Shown: positions 38,460-48,434, counted from the stretch's first letter. The stretch is 55,406 nucleotides of DNA from Aeromonas piscicola (GCF_000820005.1 NZ_CDBL01000069.1:352-55757), one strand, 5' to 3'. Numbers and translations: made by a program. The notes: generated from the sequence alone by a model not told the origin.

Positions 38460-38792
38460 TCAGGCCGGTTCACCGTACCAGAGGTCGAACAGCTCGGTGA
38501 CCACTACGGCTTCCATCCCCTTGCCTTCCAGCCAGGATTTGACGACGGCACGGTCTTCTTCGGTACATTTTCCCAGTTGCTGAGTGCAGATCATCCCTTC
38601 CCAGGCCAGGTGGCCTGAACCGGCGAAAGCCAGTCTACGGGGTTCAACAACCTCATCGATCATCGCATCGACTACTGTATCGATGGTCGCTTCGGCAGTG
38701 CCGACCGGGAAGTTGAAACTGATGTCGAATCCCATTTCCTGGAATTCATCGACTCGCAGTTTCTTACGCAGACGGCGGCTACGATTGGCCAT
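38460..38792 (-). CDS. yggL: YggL (50S-ribosome-associated DUF469 protein)
   Basis: 110 residues starting MANRSRRLRKKLRVDEFQEMGF, with a highly basic N-terminus, then an acidic domain with EGMICTQQLGKCTEEDR. YggL of E. coli is reported to associate with the 50S subunit. It follows trmB after 31 bp, the same order as in E. coli, and shares its transcript. Confidence 0.93.
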   Translation of the reverse strand: MANRSRRLRKKLRVDEFQEMGFDISFNFPVGTAEATIDTVVDAMIDEVVEPRRLAFAGSGHLAWEGMICTQQLGKCTEEDRAVVKSWLEGKGMEAVVVTELFDLWYGEPA

Positions 38793-38823
38793 GATAGCTC
38801 CTTAGGTTAGTTGACTCGTTAAA

Positions 38824-39537
38824 TTAGTTAACGCGTTTGAAAATCAGATCCCAAACCCCGTGGCCCAGACGATGGCCCCGTTGTTCGAATTTGGTCAGCG
38901 GACGCCAGTCGGGACGAGGCACCCAGTTGCCGGTGGCGGAGGTGTTCTCGTAACCCTCGGCGACGCTCATCACTTCCAGCATGTGTTCGGCATAGTTTTC
39001 CCAGTCGGTGGCCATGTGGAACACGCCACCTATGGCCAGCTTCTGGCGGATATCCTGGGCAAATGCCGGCTGCACGATGCGGCGCTTGTGGTGACGGCTC
39101 TTGTGCCAGGGATCCGGGAAGAACAGCTGCAGGCAGGCGAGCGAGCCGTTCGGAATCATGTGCTCCAGCACTTCCACAGCGTCGTGGCAGATGACCTTGA
39201 GATTGGTGACGCCTGCTTCCTGGGCGGTGCCGAGGCAGGCACCCACGCCCGGCGAGTGTACCTCGATGCCGATGAAATTTTTCTCGGGGGCATTCTTGGC
39301 CATCTCCACCAGGGAGGCACCCATGCCGAAGCCTATTTCCAGCACCACAGGGGCCTCACGGCCAAACAGGGCGACCAGATCGAGGGGCGCTGGCGCGAAA
39401 TCGATACCCATGACCGGCCAGAGCTCTTCCAGAGCCTTCTCCTGCCCTTTGGTCAGGCGGCCTTCGCGACGGACAAAGCTGCGGATCTTGCGCATGAACT
39501 TGCCGTCTTCGTTAAATACATCTTGGGTCACAGGCAT
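38824..39537 (-). CDS. trmB: tRNA (guanine46-N7)-methyltransferase
   Basis: 237 residues from ATG 39537, matching family length. SAM-binding motif [15 protein letters not shown], then [34 protein letters not shown] and the ending [18 protein letters not shown] are diagnostic. It makes m7G46 in tRNA variable loops. The frame stays open for 42 more codons through a tandem repeat (39525-39700), offering in-frame starts at 39627 (ATG) and 39663 (GTG). Which one is used is undecided; homologues favour 39537, but its RBS is poor. Confidence 0.95.
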   Translation of the reverse strand: MPVTQDVFNEDGKFMRKIRSFVRREGRLTKGQEKALEELWPVMGIDFAPAPLDLVALFGREAPVVLEIGFGMGASLVEMAKNAPEKNFIGIEVHSPGVGACLGTAQEAGVTNLKVICHDAVEVLEHMIPNGSLACLQLFFPDPWHKSRHHKRRIVQPAFAQDIRQKLAIGGVFHMATDWENYAEHMLEVMSVAEGYENTSATGNWVPRPDWRPLTKFEQRGHRLGHGVWDLIFKRVN

Positions 39538-39700
39538 AATCAAATTGCTCGTTATTGCATCGGTCTGGGTCACAGACGACAGGAATGAATTGTTCGTTAT
39601 TTCATCACCCAGGGTCACTGACGACATGAATGAATTGCTCGTTGCTTCATCACCCTGAGTCACGGATCTCGTGGATGAATGGCGCGTTATTTCATCAATG
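39525..39700. repeat. 45-bp tandem repeat over the trmB translation start
   Basis: Four imperfect units begin at 39525, 39567, 39612 and 39657 (spacing 42, 45, 45). Units 2 and 3 agree at about 39 of 45 bases. Each carries, on the minus strand, an ACGA-CAATT-ATT segment followed by ATG, CTG or a relic of it, so the trmB initiation region itself seems to have been multiplied. In frame the units encode a 15-residue repeat like SSVTxxDxITSNxxM. Confidence 0.85.
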
Positions 39701-39887
39701 CGCGAAACTGGGTAGCGAATTATCCCAAGATAGGCCCAAGGCGCAAGTGTTTAGCGAAACAAATCCCCCGTCCCTGACCAATTCCGCCACAAGGATTGAC
39801 AAATGCCACCCCGTTCACAGAATCTGCCAGGCGCCGGGCGCATGCTGACCTGCGCAAATAAAACCATACACAACAAAGGATTGCAGT

Positions 39888-40955
39888 ATGAAACACACAG
39901 CATTGGCGTTTGCCATCACAGCCCTGCTGGCAGGGTGCAACACCTCCACCAATGATTCGCAGGCCCCCACTGCCGCCGAGCAGGCCTATGAGTATCTGGT
40001 GCAGTTGAGCTCGACTGCCGAGGGGATAGGGGCCAGACCCACGGGCTCAGAGGCCGAGACCCGCGCCGCCGCCTGGATCCAGGACCATCTGGCCGGCTGG
40101 GGTTACGAGGTGCAAAACCAGCCGTTCACCTACACCAAAAGCGGTGCCAGCAAAAACTCCCAGAACCTCATCGCCGAGCTCAAGGGCCAGAGCGACAAGG
40201 TGATCCTGATCGGCGCCCACTACGACAGCACGGGCGACAAGAAGGGTTCTGAAGGGGCGACCGACAACGGCGCCGGCGTCGCGGCCCTGCTGGCGGTCGC
40301 CGAGGCGCTCAAGGGGCAGACCCTGCCCTACACGGTACGCTTCGCCTTCTTCGGCGCGGAGGAGAACGGCCTCAACGGCTCCAAGGCCTATGCGGCCAGC
40401 CTCGACAGTACCGCCATTGCCCGCCTGCTGGCCATGGTGAACTACGACACCATAGCCGGGGGCGACATCGTCTACGTCCACTCGGCCCACTCCGACGTGG
40501 CCGAGTACAACTGCGCCGATCCGAGCCGCTACAGCTTCGATCCCAAGGTGCGGGATCGCCTGCTGGCCGTCTCCAAACTGACCGCCACCCCATTTGCCAT
40601 CCACCCCAGCTACGCAGGCTATCCGGAAGGGGAGACCGGCAGCTGGTCGGATCATGCGCCGTTTGCCTGCCTGGGGGTGCCCATCGCCTACGTGGAGGCC
40701 ACCAACTTCACCATCAACGGGGCGGATGGCTATGACGGCTACTCCCAGACCACCAACCCGGCGCTGTGGGACTGCTATGACGACGCAACCAAGAGCGCCT
40801 GCGACCGGGACAGCGAGACCCAGTGGGGCAAGATCTGGCATACCCAGTACGACCGCCTCGACAAGATGGCCGAGCTGTTCCCGGGCCGGGTGGAGCAACA
40901 GCTCAGCGCCAACACGGATCTGATGATCCGCTTCCTCAAGGAGCCGGGTCTGTAA
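39888..40955 (+). CDS. M28-family zinc peptidase, lipoprotein
   Basis: 355 residues; MKHTALAFAITALLAGCNTST has a lipobox (LAGC), so it is membrane-anchored in the periplasm. M28 metal ligands and catalytic residues are visible: His-Asp in LIGAHYDSTG, Asp in ATDNGAGV, the Glu pair in FGAEENGLNG, Asp in VNYDTIAG, and the late His in KIWHTQYDRLDKM. Members are aminopeptidases or related amidases; it resembles Iap-type peptidases. Exact substrate unknown. Four Cys in the C-terminal half may form disulfides. It is divergent from trmB. Confidence 0.92.
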   Translation: MKHTALAFAITALLAGCNTSTNDSQAPTAAEQAYEYLVQLSSTAEGIGARPTGSEAETRAAAWIQDHLAGWGYEVQNQPFTYTKSGASKNSQNLIAELKGQSDKVILIGAHYDSTGDKKGSEGATDNGAGVAALLAVAEALKGQTLPYTVRFAFFGAEENGLNGSKAYAASLDSTAIARLLAMVNYDTIAGGDIVYVHSAHSDVAEYNCADPSRYSFDPKVRDRLLAVSKLTATPFAIHPSYAGYPEGETGSWSDHAPFACLGVPIAYVEATNFTINGADGYDGYSQTTNPALWDCYDDATKSACDRDSETQWGKIWHTQYDRLDKMAELFPGRVEQQLSANTDLMIRFLKEPGL

Positions 40956-41043
40956 CGCCGGCAACTCGTCAATGGCGCGCGCGGGCCCGGCACCAATTCA
41001 GGGCTTTTTTGCGCTCCACGGCCGCCCCCGGCCGATAAAATTC

Positions 41044-41070
41044 GGGCAGGTGCCAAACCTGCCCTTTTTT
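41044..41070 (+). terminator. Terminator of the M28 peptidase gene
   Basis: GGGCAGGT, GCCAA loop, ACCTGCCC, six T. Confidence 0.88.
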
Positions 41071-41172
41071 ATCGATTTTTGTTACAGCCATTGCCTCATT
41101 TTTTAAATCTGATACAAACGGATAACTTGGCGGTCGAATGGAGCGACCGCTCACCACGCCAGAGAGAATCCT

Positions 41173-42354
41173 ATGCAGCCGTTTTTTGCCCAGCGCTTCG
41201 AGAAGGTAGAGCCTTCCTTTATTCGCGAGATCCTCAAGGTCGCCGCCAATCCGGAGATCATCTCCTTTGCCGGTGGTCTGCCCAATCCGCACCTGTTCCC
41301 GGTCAAGGCCATCGACCAGGCCTGCCAGGACGTGCTGCGCGAGCAAGGGGCCGCCGCCCTGCAGTATGCCGCCACCGAGGGCTTCGCCCCCCTGCGCCAG
41401 TACATAGCCGACCGCTATCTGGCCCGCCACGGCATGCGCGTCAACCCGGACAACATCCTCATCACCAGCGGATCCCAGCAGGCGCTGGATCTGCTGGGCA
41501 AGGTGCTGATCGACGAGGGCCAGGATCTCATCATTGAAGAGCCGGGTTACCTCGGCGCCATCCAGGCCTTCTCCGTCTATCAACCCGCCTTCAAACCCAT
41601 CACGCTGGGGGAAGAGGGACTGGATCTGGCGGCGCTGGATGCGCTGCTGGCCAGCGGCTCCAACGCCAAGCTGCTCTACGGCGTGCCCAACTTCCAGAAC
41701 CCGAGCGGCGTCTCCTACAGCCGCGCCAACCGCGAGGCGCTGGCCGAGCGGCTGGTCAGCCACGAGCTGCTGATGGTGGAAGACGACCCCTATGGCGAGC
41801 TGCGCTTCGAGGGCGAACACCTGCCCCCCATCGCCAAGCTGGCGCCGAACAATACTGTGCTGCTCGGTTCCTTCTCCAAGACAGTGGTGCCCGCCTTCCG
41901 GCTGGGCTGGATGCTGGTGCCGGACTGGCTGCGCAAGAAGGTCACCATCGCCAAGCAGGCTACCGACCTGCACAGCAACGCCTTCAGCCAGCAGGTGCTG
42001 CACCGCTTCCTGATCGACAACTCGCTGGATGCCCATCTGGAGAAGATCAAGGAGGTCTATGGCCGCCAGCGCGCCGCCATGGAGGCCGCCCTGGCCCGTC
42101 ACTGCCCGCCCGGCGTGACCTACACCAGGCCGGAAGGGGGCATGTTCCTCTGGCTGACCCTGCCCGCCAGCGTCAGCGCCATGGCGCTGTTTGACGAGGC
42201 AATCAAGGAGAAGGTGGCCTTCGTGCCCGGCGCGCCCTTCTATGTGCGCCCCGAGATCCAGAACACCTTGCGGCTGAGCTTCTCCTGCGTGGACGAGGCC
42301 ACCATAGAGGAGGGGGTCAAGCGACTGACCCGTGCCCTCGCCCGCATGCTCTGA
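41173..42354 (+). CDS. PLP-dependent aminotransferase (fold type I, LysN/2-aminoadipate-like)
   Basis: 393 residues. Class I/II aminotransferase features: ISFAGGLPNPHLFP at the N-terminus, YAATEGFAPLRQYIA, SGSQQALDLLGKV, NFQNPSG, and the PLP-binding lysine in LLGSFSKTVVPAFRLGW. The C-terminus has PEGGMFLWLTLP and LRLSFSCVDEATIEEGV. It resembles enzymes annotated as 2-aminoadipate or aromatic/valine-pyruvate-type transaminases; the amino-acid partner cannot be set from sequence. It lacks the GntR DNA-binding part of MocR regulators. It is a single-gene unit. Confidence 0.92.
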   Translation: MQPFFAQRFEKVEPSFIREILKVAANPEIISFAGGLPNPHLFPVKAIDQACQDVLREQGAAALQYAATEGFAPLRQYIADRYLARHGMRVNPDNILITSGSQQALDLLGKVLIDEGQDLIIEEPGYLGAIQAFSVYQPAFKPITLGEEGLDLAALDALLASGSNAKLLYGVPNFQNPSGVSYSRANREALAERLVSHELLMVEDDPYGELRFEGEHLPPIAKLAPNNTVLLGSFSKTVVPAFRLGWMLVPDWLRKKVTIAKQATDLHSNAFSQQVLHRFLIDNSLDAHLEKIKEVYGRQRAAMEAALARHCPPGVTYTRPEGGMFLWLTLPASVSAMALFDEAIKEKVAFVPGAPFYVRPEIQNTLRLSFSCVDEATIEEGVKRLTRALARML

Positions 42355-42370
42355 CGAGTCACGGCATGAA

Positions 42371-42402
42371 AAAAACCAGCGACCTCGGTCGCTGGTTTTT
42401 TT
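42371..42402. terminator. Bidirectional terminator between the aminotransferase and EAL genes
   Basis: AAAAAACCAGCGACC / GGTCGCTGGTTTTTT with a 2-nt centre. Confidence 0.88.
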
Positions 42403-42431
42403 ATGTCCCGCCCTGCGGGGAGCCGGAGCGC

Positions 42432-43961
42432 TCAGGCGCCAAGCGCGCTGGCGAACGCCTTCATCGGCATGGGACGGCCATAGAGATAGCCCTGCAGGAA
42501 GGTCACCTGACGCGCCCTCAGGTAAGCGGCCTGCACCTCGTTCTCCACCCCTTCGGCAACCAGCAGCAAACCGAGCCGGGTCGCCAGGTCAATGACGTTC
42601 TCGACGATGTGGCTGGAGAGCGCGTCCGAGCCGATCATGCCGACGAAGCTCTGATCGATCTTGAGAAAGTCGACCTGGAACTGCTGCAGATAGGTGAGGC
42701 TGGAATGGCCGGTACCAAAGTCATCGATGGCGATGAAGACCCCCAGCTGGTGCAGCTCGGCAAAGAGCCGGTCCGTCACCTCGTCCGCCACTATCAGCTC
42801 CCGTTCGGTCAGCTCCAGCACCAGCTTGATGGGGTTCTCACGAAACGCGTTGATGAAGTCGCGGCAATCCGCCACCAGGCTCAGATCCTTGCAGTGGCTG
42901 GCGCTGATGTTGAAGCCAAAGTGAAATCCCCTGGGCAGGGTATGCACCATACCGGCAAACTTATCGCGCACCTGCTCCATCAGTAGCCGGGTCATGGGCA
43001 CTATCAGGCCGCTGTCTTCCGCCAGCGGAATGAAGCGATCCGGCGAGATCAGTCCCTGACGGGGATGCTGCCAGCGCATCAGCACCTCGCAGCCGCACCA
43101 GTGCGCGTCGTCACCCGTCACCACGGGTTGCAGATAGGGAATGAACTCCCGCTGATCCAGCGCCCGCCGCAGCTCTTACGAGGGGGACGTCGAGCGGCCG
43201 GTCAGCCAGAATACGCCAACCCCCACCAGTATGCCCAGCAGGGGATAGATGATGATGCTGGCCTTGGAGTAGTGCCAGATGTGGCTGCCGTACTCATCGT
43301 GAGACAGGTCTGTGACCACCCGGTATTGATACTTCTTCGATACCTGTTCCAGATAGCCTTGTGTTTTGGGCGGGATCTCCTCGCTCACTATGCCGCTGGC
43401 CAGCATGACCTGCGACCCCACCACCAGCGCCAGCGGCGAATTGCGGCTCAGCATGTCGAGAATATTATGCAGATAGTAGCCATCCACCCCGACCAGCACG
43501 CTGTAATCCCCCACCGCCTGCCGATAGACAACCAGCGGCCGATCCGGCGTCACCGGGTTGCCCCGCATCAGGTCGAGCTGACCACCGGCATAGTCGGCCA
43601 GCGCAAAGGGGCCGCTATAGGCGCCGTAGAGGGAAGAGCAATAGATGGTCTCTCCCCTGGCCAGGTTGACGGTGCGCACATCCGGCACAGTCGCCACCTG
43701 ATCCCGCAGCCCCTGTACCACCTCGGCGCAAGGTCGCCCCACACCGCCCTGAACCATGGACGCAGCCTGATGGGCATTGTCCAGGGTACGGTCAAACATG
43801 CGTCTGGCATGCAGCAGCCGCTCCTCGGCATCCTGCTTCATGCCAGAGAAGGTCTGCCATGAGATGATCAGCACCCCCAGCAGCACGGGAAGCAGACTCG
43901 CCAGCAGGGATGCCCCCAGCCGGGTGTAGAACTGGCGTAACCTTAAACGACGAAATGGCAT
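42432..43961 (-). pseudogene. CSS-motif EAL phosphodiesterase gene interrupted by an in-frame TAA
   Basis: The single frame from ATG 43961 encodes a TM helix, a periplasmic CSS-motif sensor (Cys-Ser-Ser in ETIYCSSLYG), a second TM helix (IIIYPLLGILVGVGVFWL), then TAA at 43176-43178, then an uninterrupted EAL domain in the same frame (ELRRALDQREFIPYLQPVV ...). The EAL residues are kept: Glu in CEVLMRW, NISASH, ELTERE, DDFGTGHSSL, KIDQSF, AEGVEN, LQGYLYGRPMP. The stop replaces a position usually Gln in relatives (SPSQELRRAL), so one C-to-T change would explain it. Proteins of this layout (PdeC-like) lower c-di-GMP. As written, the sensor would lack its output domain. Confidence 0.85.
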
Positions 43962-44273
43962 GGTCATCCTCACGGCAACGGCGAAAAAGCGGGCAAGTCT
44001 ACTACTCTCCGCCCCCCTGACAAGTCATTCTGATACAGGCAACAGCAAGAAAGTTTGGCCTGATTGGCACCGAACCTCGTCGAAACAGGGCTTGCAGCCA
44101 CATCTTCAACGGCTCTGGAGCCTGACATCCTTGCCTCGCCCCCTCACCCCCAGGCACGGTTCAGGCCTGGCTCACCTCTGCGCTGTGAAGATTATAATCT
44201 TTGCAAAAACAGTTGCTTGTTCATCTTGCGCCAGCCCACTAGAGTAGAGCCAACAGCGTCAGGGAGTCTGGAC

Positions 44274-45179
44274 ATGAAAATACTGATCACGGGAGGAACC
44301 GGTTTTATCGGCCGCCGTCTGGTGGCCCATCTCAAGGTCAACCACGAGGTGGTGGTGCTGACCCGTCAAGGGAGCCGCGCCTATGAACTGCTCGGCCACG
44401 ACGTCAAGCTGCTCGACAATCTGGATCGGCTCGACGACCTCAACGACGTGGATGCCGTCATCAACCTGGCGGGAGAGCCCATCGCCTCCGGACGCTGGAG
44501 CGAGCAACGCAAGCAGCTGCTGTGTGACAGCCGCTGGCTGCTGACCGAACAGCTGGTCGATCTCATCAAGCTCTCCAGCACGCCGCCCAGAGTGCTGATC
44601 AATGCCTCCGCCATCGGCTGGTATGGCAGGCAGGGGGATGCCCCGCTGGACGAGCAGTGCCAAACGCCCCACGACGAGTTCACCCACCAACTCTGCCAGC
44701 AGTGGGAAACCCTGGCCCGCGAGGCCCGCAGCAACCGCACCCGGGTCTGCATAGTGCGCATCGGGCTGGTGCTCGGCACCGATGGCGGCGCCCTGCCCAG
44801 GATGCTGACCCCCTATCGACTCGGCCTCGGCGGCCCCATGGGATCGGGCCAGCAGATCATGAGCTGGATCCACATTCAGGATCTGGTGCGCGCCATGCTG
44901 TTCCTGCTGGAGCACGGCGAGTGTGACGGCATCTTCAACGGCACGGCGCCACAGCCGGTCAGCAATCGCGAGTTCAGCCAGCGTCTGGCCAGCGCCCTGC
45001 ATCGACCACACATCTTCTTCGTGCCGGTCCCCCTGCTGCAGCTGCTGATGGGCGAGGCGGCCGACTTGCTGCTCACCGGCCAGAAGGTGCTGCCCGCTCG
45101 CCTGCAAGAGGCCGGCTTTCACTTCACCTACCCAGACCTGCCCCAGGCCCTCGCCAATCTGTTGAGTTCTCCCCGCTAA
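44274..45179 (+). CDS. TIGR01777-family SDR epimerase (YfcH-like)
   Basis: 301 residues from ATG 44274, after AGGGAG; the long upstream ORF extension has no RBS. NAD(P)-binding MKILITGGTGFIGRRLVAHL at the start, VDAVINLAGEPIASGRWS, LINASAIGWYG in place of the usual SDR Tyr motif region, and GGPMGSGQQIMSWIHIQDL near residue 200 identify the family. It is an extended short-chain dehydrogenase-like protein whose substrate is not known. It is a single gene. Confidence 0.93.
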   Translation: MKILITGGTGFIGRRLVAHLKVNHEVVVLTRQGSRAYELLGHDVKLLDNLDRLDDLNDVDAVINLAGEPIASGRWSEQRKQLLCDSRWLLTEQLVDLIKLSSTPPRVLINASAIGWYGRQGDAPLDEQCQTPHDEFTHQLCQQWETLAREARSNRTRVCIVRIGLVLGTDGGALPRMLTPYRLGLGGPMGSGQQIMSWIHIQDLVRAMLFLLEHGECDGIFNGTAPQPVSNREFSQRLASALHRPHIFFVPVPLLQLLMGEAADLLLTGQKVLPARLQEAGFHFTYPDLPQALANLLSSPR

Positions 45180-45200
45180 CCAGGCAACCGGATAGCAATC

Positions 45201-45221
45201 AGCCCGGCCATTGGCCGGGCT
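45201..45221. terminator. Hairpin between the convergent epimerase and ybbP genes
   Basis: AGCCCGGCCA / TGGCCGGGCT stem without a T-run; possible weak terminator. Confidence 0.4.
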
Positions 45222-45264
45222 GATCCGTTATTGCGCCTCGCGGCATCCGCGCAGGATGGTGTGA

Positions 45265-47712
45265 TTACAACAGGCCCTGACCCAGACCACGCAGCCGATC
45301 GCTCAGGGTGCCCGCCAGCAACTGGCGCTGCATGCCCTGCCCCGCCAGCGTCACCAGCAGGGCGCCCAGCAAGGGCAGGCCAGCCCAGATGGCCCAGTGG
45401 AACTGCCACTGCCCCTCGAACCACCACCACTGCAGACCGAAGGAGCAGAGCTCGACCACCATGGCGGCGCACAGCCCCGCCAGCAGACCGCTGGCGACCA
45501 GCTCCCAGCGCAGCATCTTCTTGAGCAGCTCGCTGCTGGCCCCCAGGGTGCGCATCAGCAACAGCTCGCGGCGGCGGTGGGCCATGCTGGCCTGGGTCTG
45601 GGTCAGCAGCACCAGCAGCGCCGCCACCGTCACCAGCCCCAGCATCAGCCCCAACGCCCGGCTCACCTGCTCAGACACGGCCGTCAGCCGCACGATCAGA
45701 TCGTCCACATCGATGAGGCTCACTGTGGGGTGTCTGCGGATCAGCTCCACCTCCGCCACCCGCCCCTGCTCCGGCAGCCGATAGCTGCCGAGCCAGGTCT
45801 GGGAGAAGGGGGCCAGCACGTCCGGCGAGAAGATCATGTAGAAGTTGGGCCGCATGTTGTCCCACTTGATGGCCCGCAGGCTGGTCACCTGCGCCTTGAA
45901 GCTGCGCCCCTCTATGGTGAAACCCAGGGTATCGCCGAGCGCTATGTCGAGCCGCTTGGCCAGATCCTTGTCCACCGACACCTGGCCGGGGCCATCCAGC
46001 CAGCGCCCCGCGGTCAGGGTATTATCCGGCGGCAGGCCGGTGGTGGTGGTGAAGTTGAGCTCGCGGTTCACCCCTTCACGGCCATCCTCGTCGCTGTCTC
46101 GCACCGCCTCGCTGGCGATGCTGACCAGCCTGCCCCGCACCATGGGATAGAAATCCGAGGTCAGGGCGCCAGCACCGTGCAGATCGGCCAAGATCCCCTC
46201 CCGCTCGTGGTCGGCTATGTTGACCAGAAAGCGGTTGGGGGCATCCGCCGGCAGGCGGGCGGAAAACTCGTCGAGCAGGTCGACCCGCACCGCCCACAGC
46301 AGACCGAACAGCATGAGCGCCAGCGCGAAGCCCGCCAGCTGGAACAGGCCGCTGCCGCGCTCGCGGGAGAGGTGACTGATGGCCAGACGCAGCGCATGGG
46401 GGCCCTTGACCCGGCGACCAAACCGCAGCAGCAGGGAAGCGATCAGCGCCAGCAGACCCATCAGCAGGCCCATGCCGCCGATCAGCCCCAACGCCAGGGT
46501 CACATCGGCGGTAAAGCCCCACACCAGACCAAACAGGCCGAGCAGGGCGACCGGCAGAGCCAGCCAGGGGGGAATGCCCGCCTCCAGCTCGCGGCGCAGC
46601 ACCCGCAGCGGTGGCACCTTGAGCAGACGCAGGAAGGGTACGAAGGCCAGCAGCAGGGTGATGAAGAAGGCAACCGCCAGACCGAGGGCAAAGGGTCGCC
46701 ACGACGGCGGTGGCAGATCGGCCGGCAGCAGGTTGCCCAGCAGATGCAGGGTCAGCCACTGCATGGCACTGCCCGCCACCAGACCGATGAACGCCCCCGC
46801 CAACGTCAGGGAGAACAGCAGGGTGCCCATCAGTTGCCAGAGCGTGCGACGGGAAGCCCCCAGCGTCTTGAGCAGCGCCACCATGTTGGTCTGGCGCTCG
46901 GCGAAGTGGCGCACCGCTATGCCCATGGCCAGCGCCCCCAGCAGCACTCCGGCCAGGGAGGCGAGCCGGAAGAAGCGCTCGGCATTGGCCAGTGAACGCC
47001 CCACCTGGGAGCCCTGATCGTCCGGCTTGATCAGCTTCTGCCCCGCTTTGAGCTTGGGCCTGAGCCAGCGCTCATAGCTGGCAACGTCCTCGCGTGCCCC
47101 CTTGAACAGGTAGCGCCACTGCTGACGACTGCCTGGCAGCAGGGCGCCGGTCGCCTCTATGTCGGCACTGTGGATCAGGGCCCTGGGCGCCAGCAGGAAG
47201 GGACTGAAGCCCTGATCCGGCTCCTGCCCCAGTTCACCCGCCACCTTGAGGAGGGTGTTGCCCACCTCCAGCTCATCGCCAATTTTCGCCTCCAGCAGCT
47301 GCATCACCCGGGCCGAGAGCCAAATCTCGCCGGGTGCCGGCGCGCGCTGAGGGCTAAGCTCCAGCTTGCCGTAGAAGGGAAAATCGCTCGGCACGGCCCG
47401 GATGGAGGCCAGCTGCAACGCATCGCCATGAAACAGCATGCTGTTGAAGCTGACCGTGGTCTGCACCGACAGGCCCGCTTTTTCCGCCTGCTTGAGCCAG
47501 GCGGCCGGGGCTGGCGTGGCGGAACGCAGCGCCCGATCGGCGCCGATAAAGTCACGCCCCGAGGCCTTGAGCCCCGCATCCAGCCGGTCCGCTACCAGGG
47601 CCACGCTCAGCACGCAGGCCACACTCAATGCCAGCGCCAGCACGAACCAGCGCAGCTCGCCGTTGAAGCCTTCCCGCCGCAACAGCTTTACACCCAATCG
47701 CCACCGACTCAT
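45265..47712 (-). CDS. ybbP: ABC transporter permease YbbP (FtsX-like)
   Basis: 815 residues from ATG 47712, which overlaps the ybbA stop (ATGA). An N-terminal TM helix (WFVLALALSVACVLSVAL), a large periplasmic domain, a bundle of TM helices around residues 255-470 with the FtsX-type motif MVALLKTLGASRRTLWQLM, a second periplasmic domain, and a closing three-helix FtsX-like segment with ELLLMRTLGASSELLKKML. It pairs with YbbA as a MacB/LolCDE-like mechanotransducing ABC system acting on the envelope. The substrate is not established; the neighbour tesA suggests lipids. Confidence 0.94.
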   Translation of the reverse strand: MSRWRLGVKLLRREGFNGELRWFVLALALSVACVLSVALVADRLDAGLKASGRDFIGADRALRSATPAPAAWLKQAEKAGLSVQTTVSFNSMLFHGDALQLASIRAVPSDFPFYGKLELSPQRAPAPGEIWLSARVMQLLEAKIGDELEVGNTLLKVAGELGQEPDQGFSPFLLAPRALIHSADIEATGALLPGSRQQWRYLFKGAREDVASYERWLRPKLKAGQKLIKPDDQGSQVGRSLANAERFFRLASLAGVLLGALAMGIAVRHFAERQTNMVALLKTLGASRRTLWQLMGTLLFSLTLAGAFIGLVAGSAMQWLTLHLLGNLLPADLPPPSWRPFALGLAVAFFITLLLAFVPFLRLLKVPPLRVLRRELEAGIPPWLALPVALLGLFGLVWGFTADVTLALGLIGGMGLLMGLLALIASLLLRFGRRVKGPHALRLAISHLSRERGSGLFQLAGFALALMLFGLLWAVRVDLLDEFSARLPADAPNRFLVNIADHEREGILADLHGAGALTSDFYPMVRGRLVSIASEAVRDSDEDGREGVNRELNFTTTTGLPPDNTLTAGRWLDGPGQVSVDKDLAKRLDIALGDTLGFTIEGRSFKAQVTSLRAIKWDNMRPNFYMIFSPDVLAPFSQTWLGSYRLPEQGRVAEVELIRRHPTVSLIDVDDLIVRLTAVSEQVSRALGLMLGLVTVAALLVLLTQTQASMAHRRRELLLMRTLGASSELLKKMLRWELVASGLLAGLCAAMVVELCSFGLQWWWFEGQWQFHWAIWAGLPLLGALLVTLAGQGMQRQLLAGTLSDRLRGLGQGLL

Positions 47713-48434
47713 AGCAGCTCCCTGACTCGGGAGGCCGCGACGGTGCCGGATGCTGGCGCATCGGCCTCCAGTCGCCCCGCCGCCATCACCAGTTGCCGCT
47801 GGCAACGCTGGGCCAACTCGTGGTCATGGGTGACCACCACGAGCGTGGTGCCGTGCTCGCGATTGAGCTGGAACAAGAGTTCGATCACCGTCTCCCCCGT
47901 CTTGCTGTCCAGATTGCCGGTCGGCTCATCGGCCAACAGCAAGCTGGGCCTTGTCATGAAGGCACGCGCGATGGCGACCCGCTGCTGTTCACCGCCGGAG
48001 AGACGCGGCGGCAGATGGTGCAGCCGCTCACTGAGCCCCACCGCCGCCAGCAACTCGCGTGCCCTCGGCTCGCAACGGGTCTCGCCACGCAGCTCGGCGG
48101 GCAGCATGACGTTCTCCAGCGCGCTCAGGGTGGGCAGCAGCAGGAAGGACTGAAAGATGAAGCCCACCTGCTCGGCACGCAGGCGGGCGCGGCCCTCTTC
48201 GTCCAGCTGCACCAGCGACTGGCCGAGGATCTCTATATCCCCCTGGCTCGGCAGATCCAGCCCGGCCAGCAGCCCCAGCAGGGTGGATTTGCCGGAGCCG
48301 GAGGCCCCGACCAGCGCCAGGGTCTCGCCGGTATTGACTTGCAGGTCGATCCCTTCAAGGATGGTGAGGCTTTCCTGGCCCAGGCGAACGGTTTTGCCCA
48401 GACCCTTGACGACAATGATGGGAGTTGAACTCAT
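47709..48434 (-). CDS. ybbA: ABC transporter ATP-binding protein YbbA
   Basis: 241 residues from ATG 48434, after AGGAAAC; nine earlier codons in the ORF lack an RBS. Walker A GASGSGKST, Q-loop FIFQSFLLL, signature LSGGEQQR, Walker B LLLADEPTGNLD and H-loop VVTHD are complete. It belongs to the LolD/MacB ATPase group and energises YbbP. It is divergent from tesA, as in E. coli. The first ten codons lie inside a copy of the tesA start region on the opposite strand. Confidence 0.95.
   Translation of the reverse strand: MSSTPIIVVKGLGKTVRLGQESLTILEGIDLQVNTGETLALVGASGSGKSTLLGLLAGLDLPSQGDIEILGQSLVQLDEEGRARLRAEQVGFIFQSFLLLPTLSALENVMLPAELRGETRCEPRARELLAAVGLSERLHHLPPRLSGGEQQRVAIARAFMTRPSLLLADEPTGNLDSKTGETVIELLFQLNREHGTTLVVVTHDHELAQRCQRQLVMAAGRLEADAPASGTVAASRVRELL

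Noticed and set aside
43176..43178. Programmed stop-codon readthrough (selenocysteine-like) in the EAL gene
   Set aside because: The stop is TAA, not TGA, and no recoding hairpin is evident; a plain mutation or error is simpler.
45397..46995. Gln-rich 532-codon frame opposite ybbP
   Set aside because: Composition comes from Leu codons read backwards; no RBS or domain.
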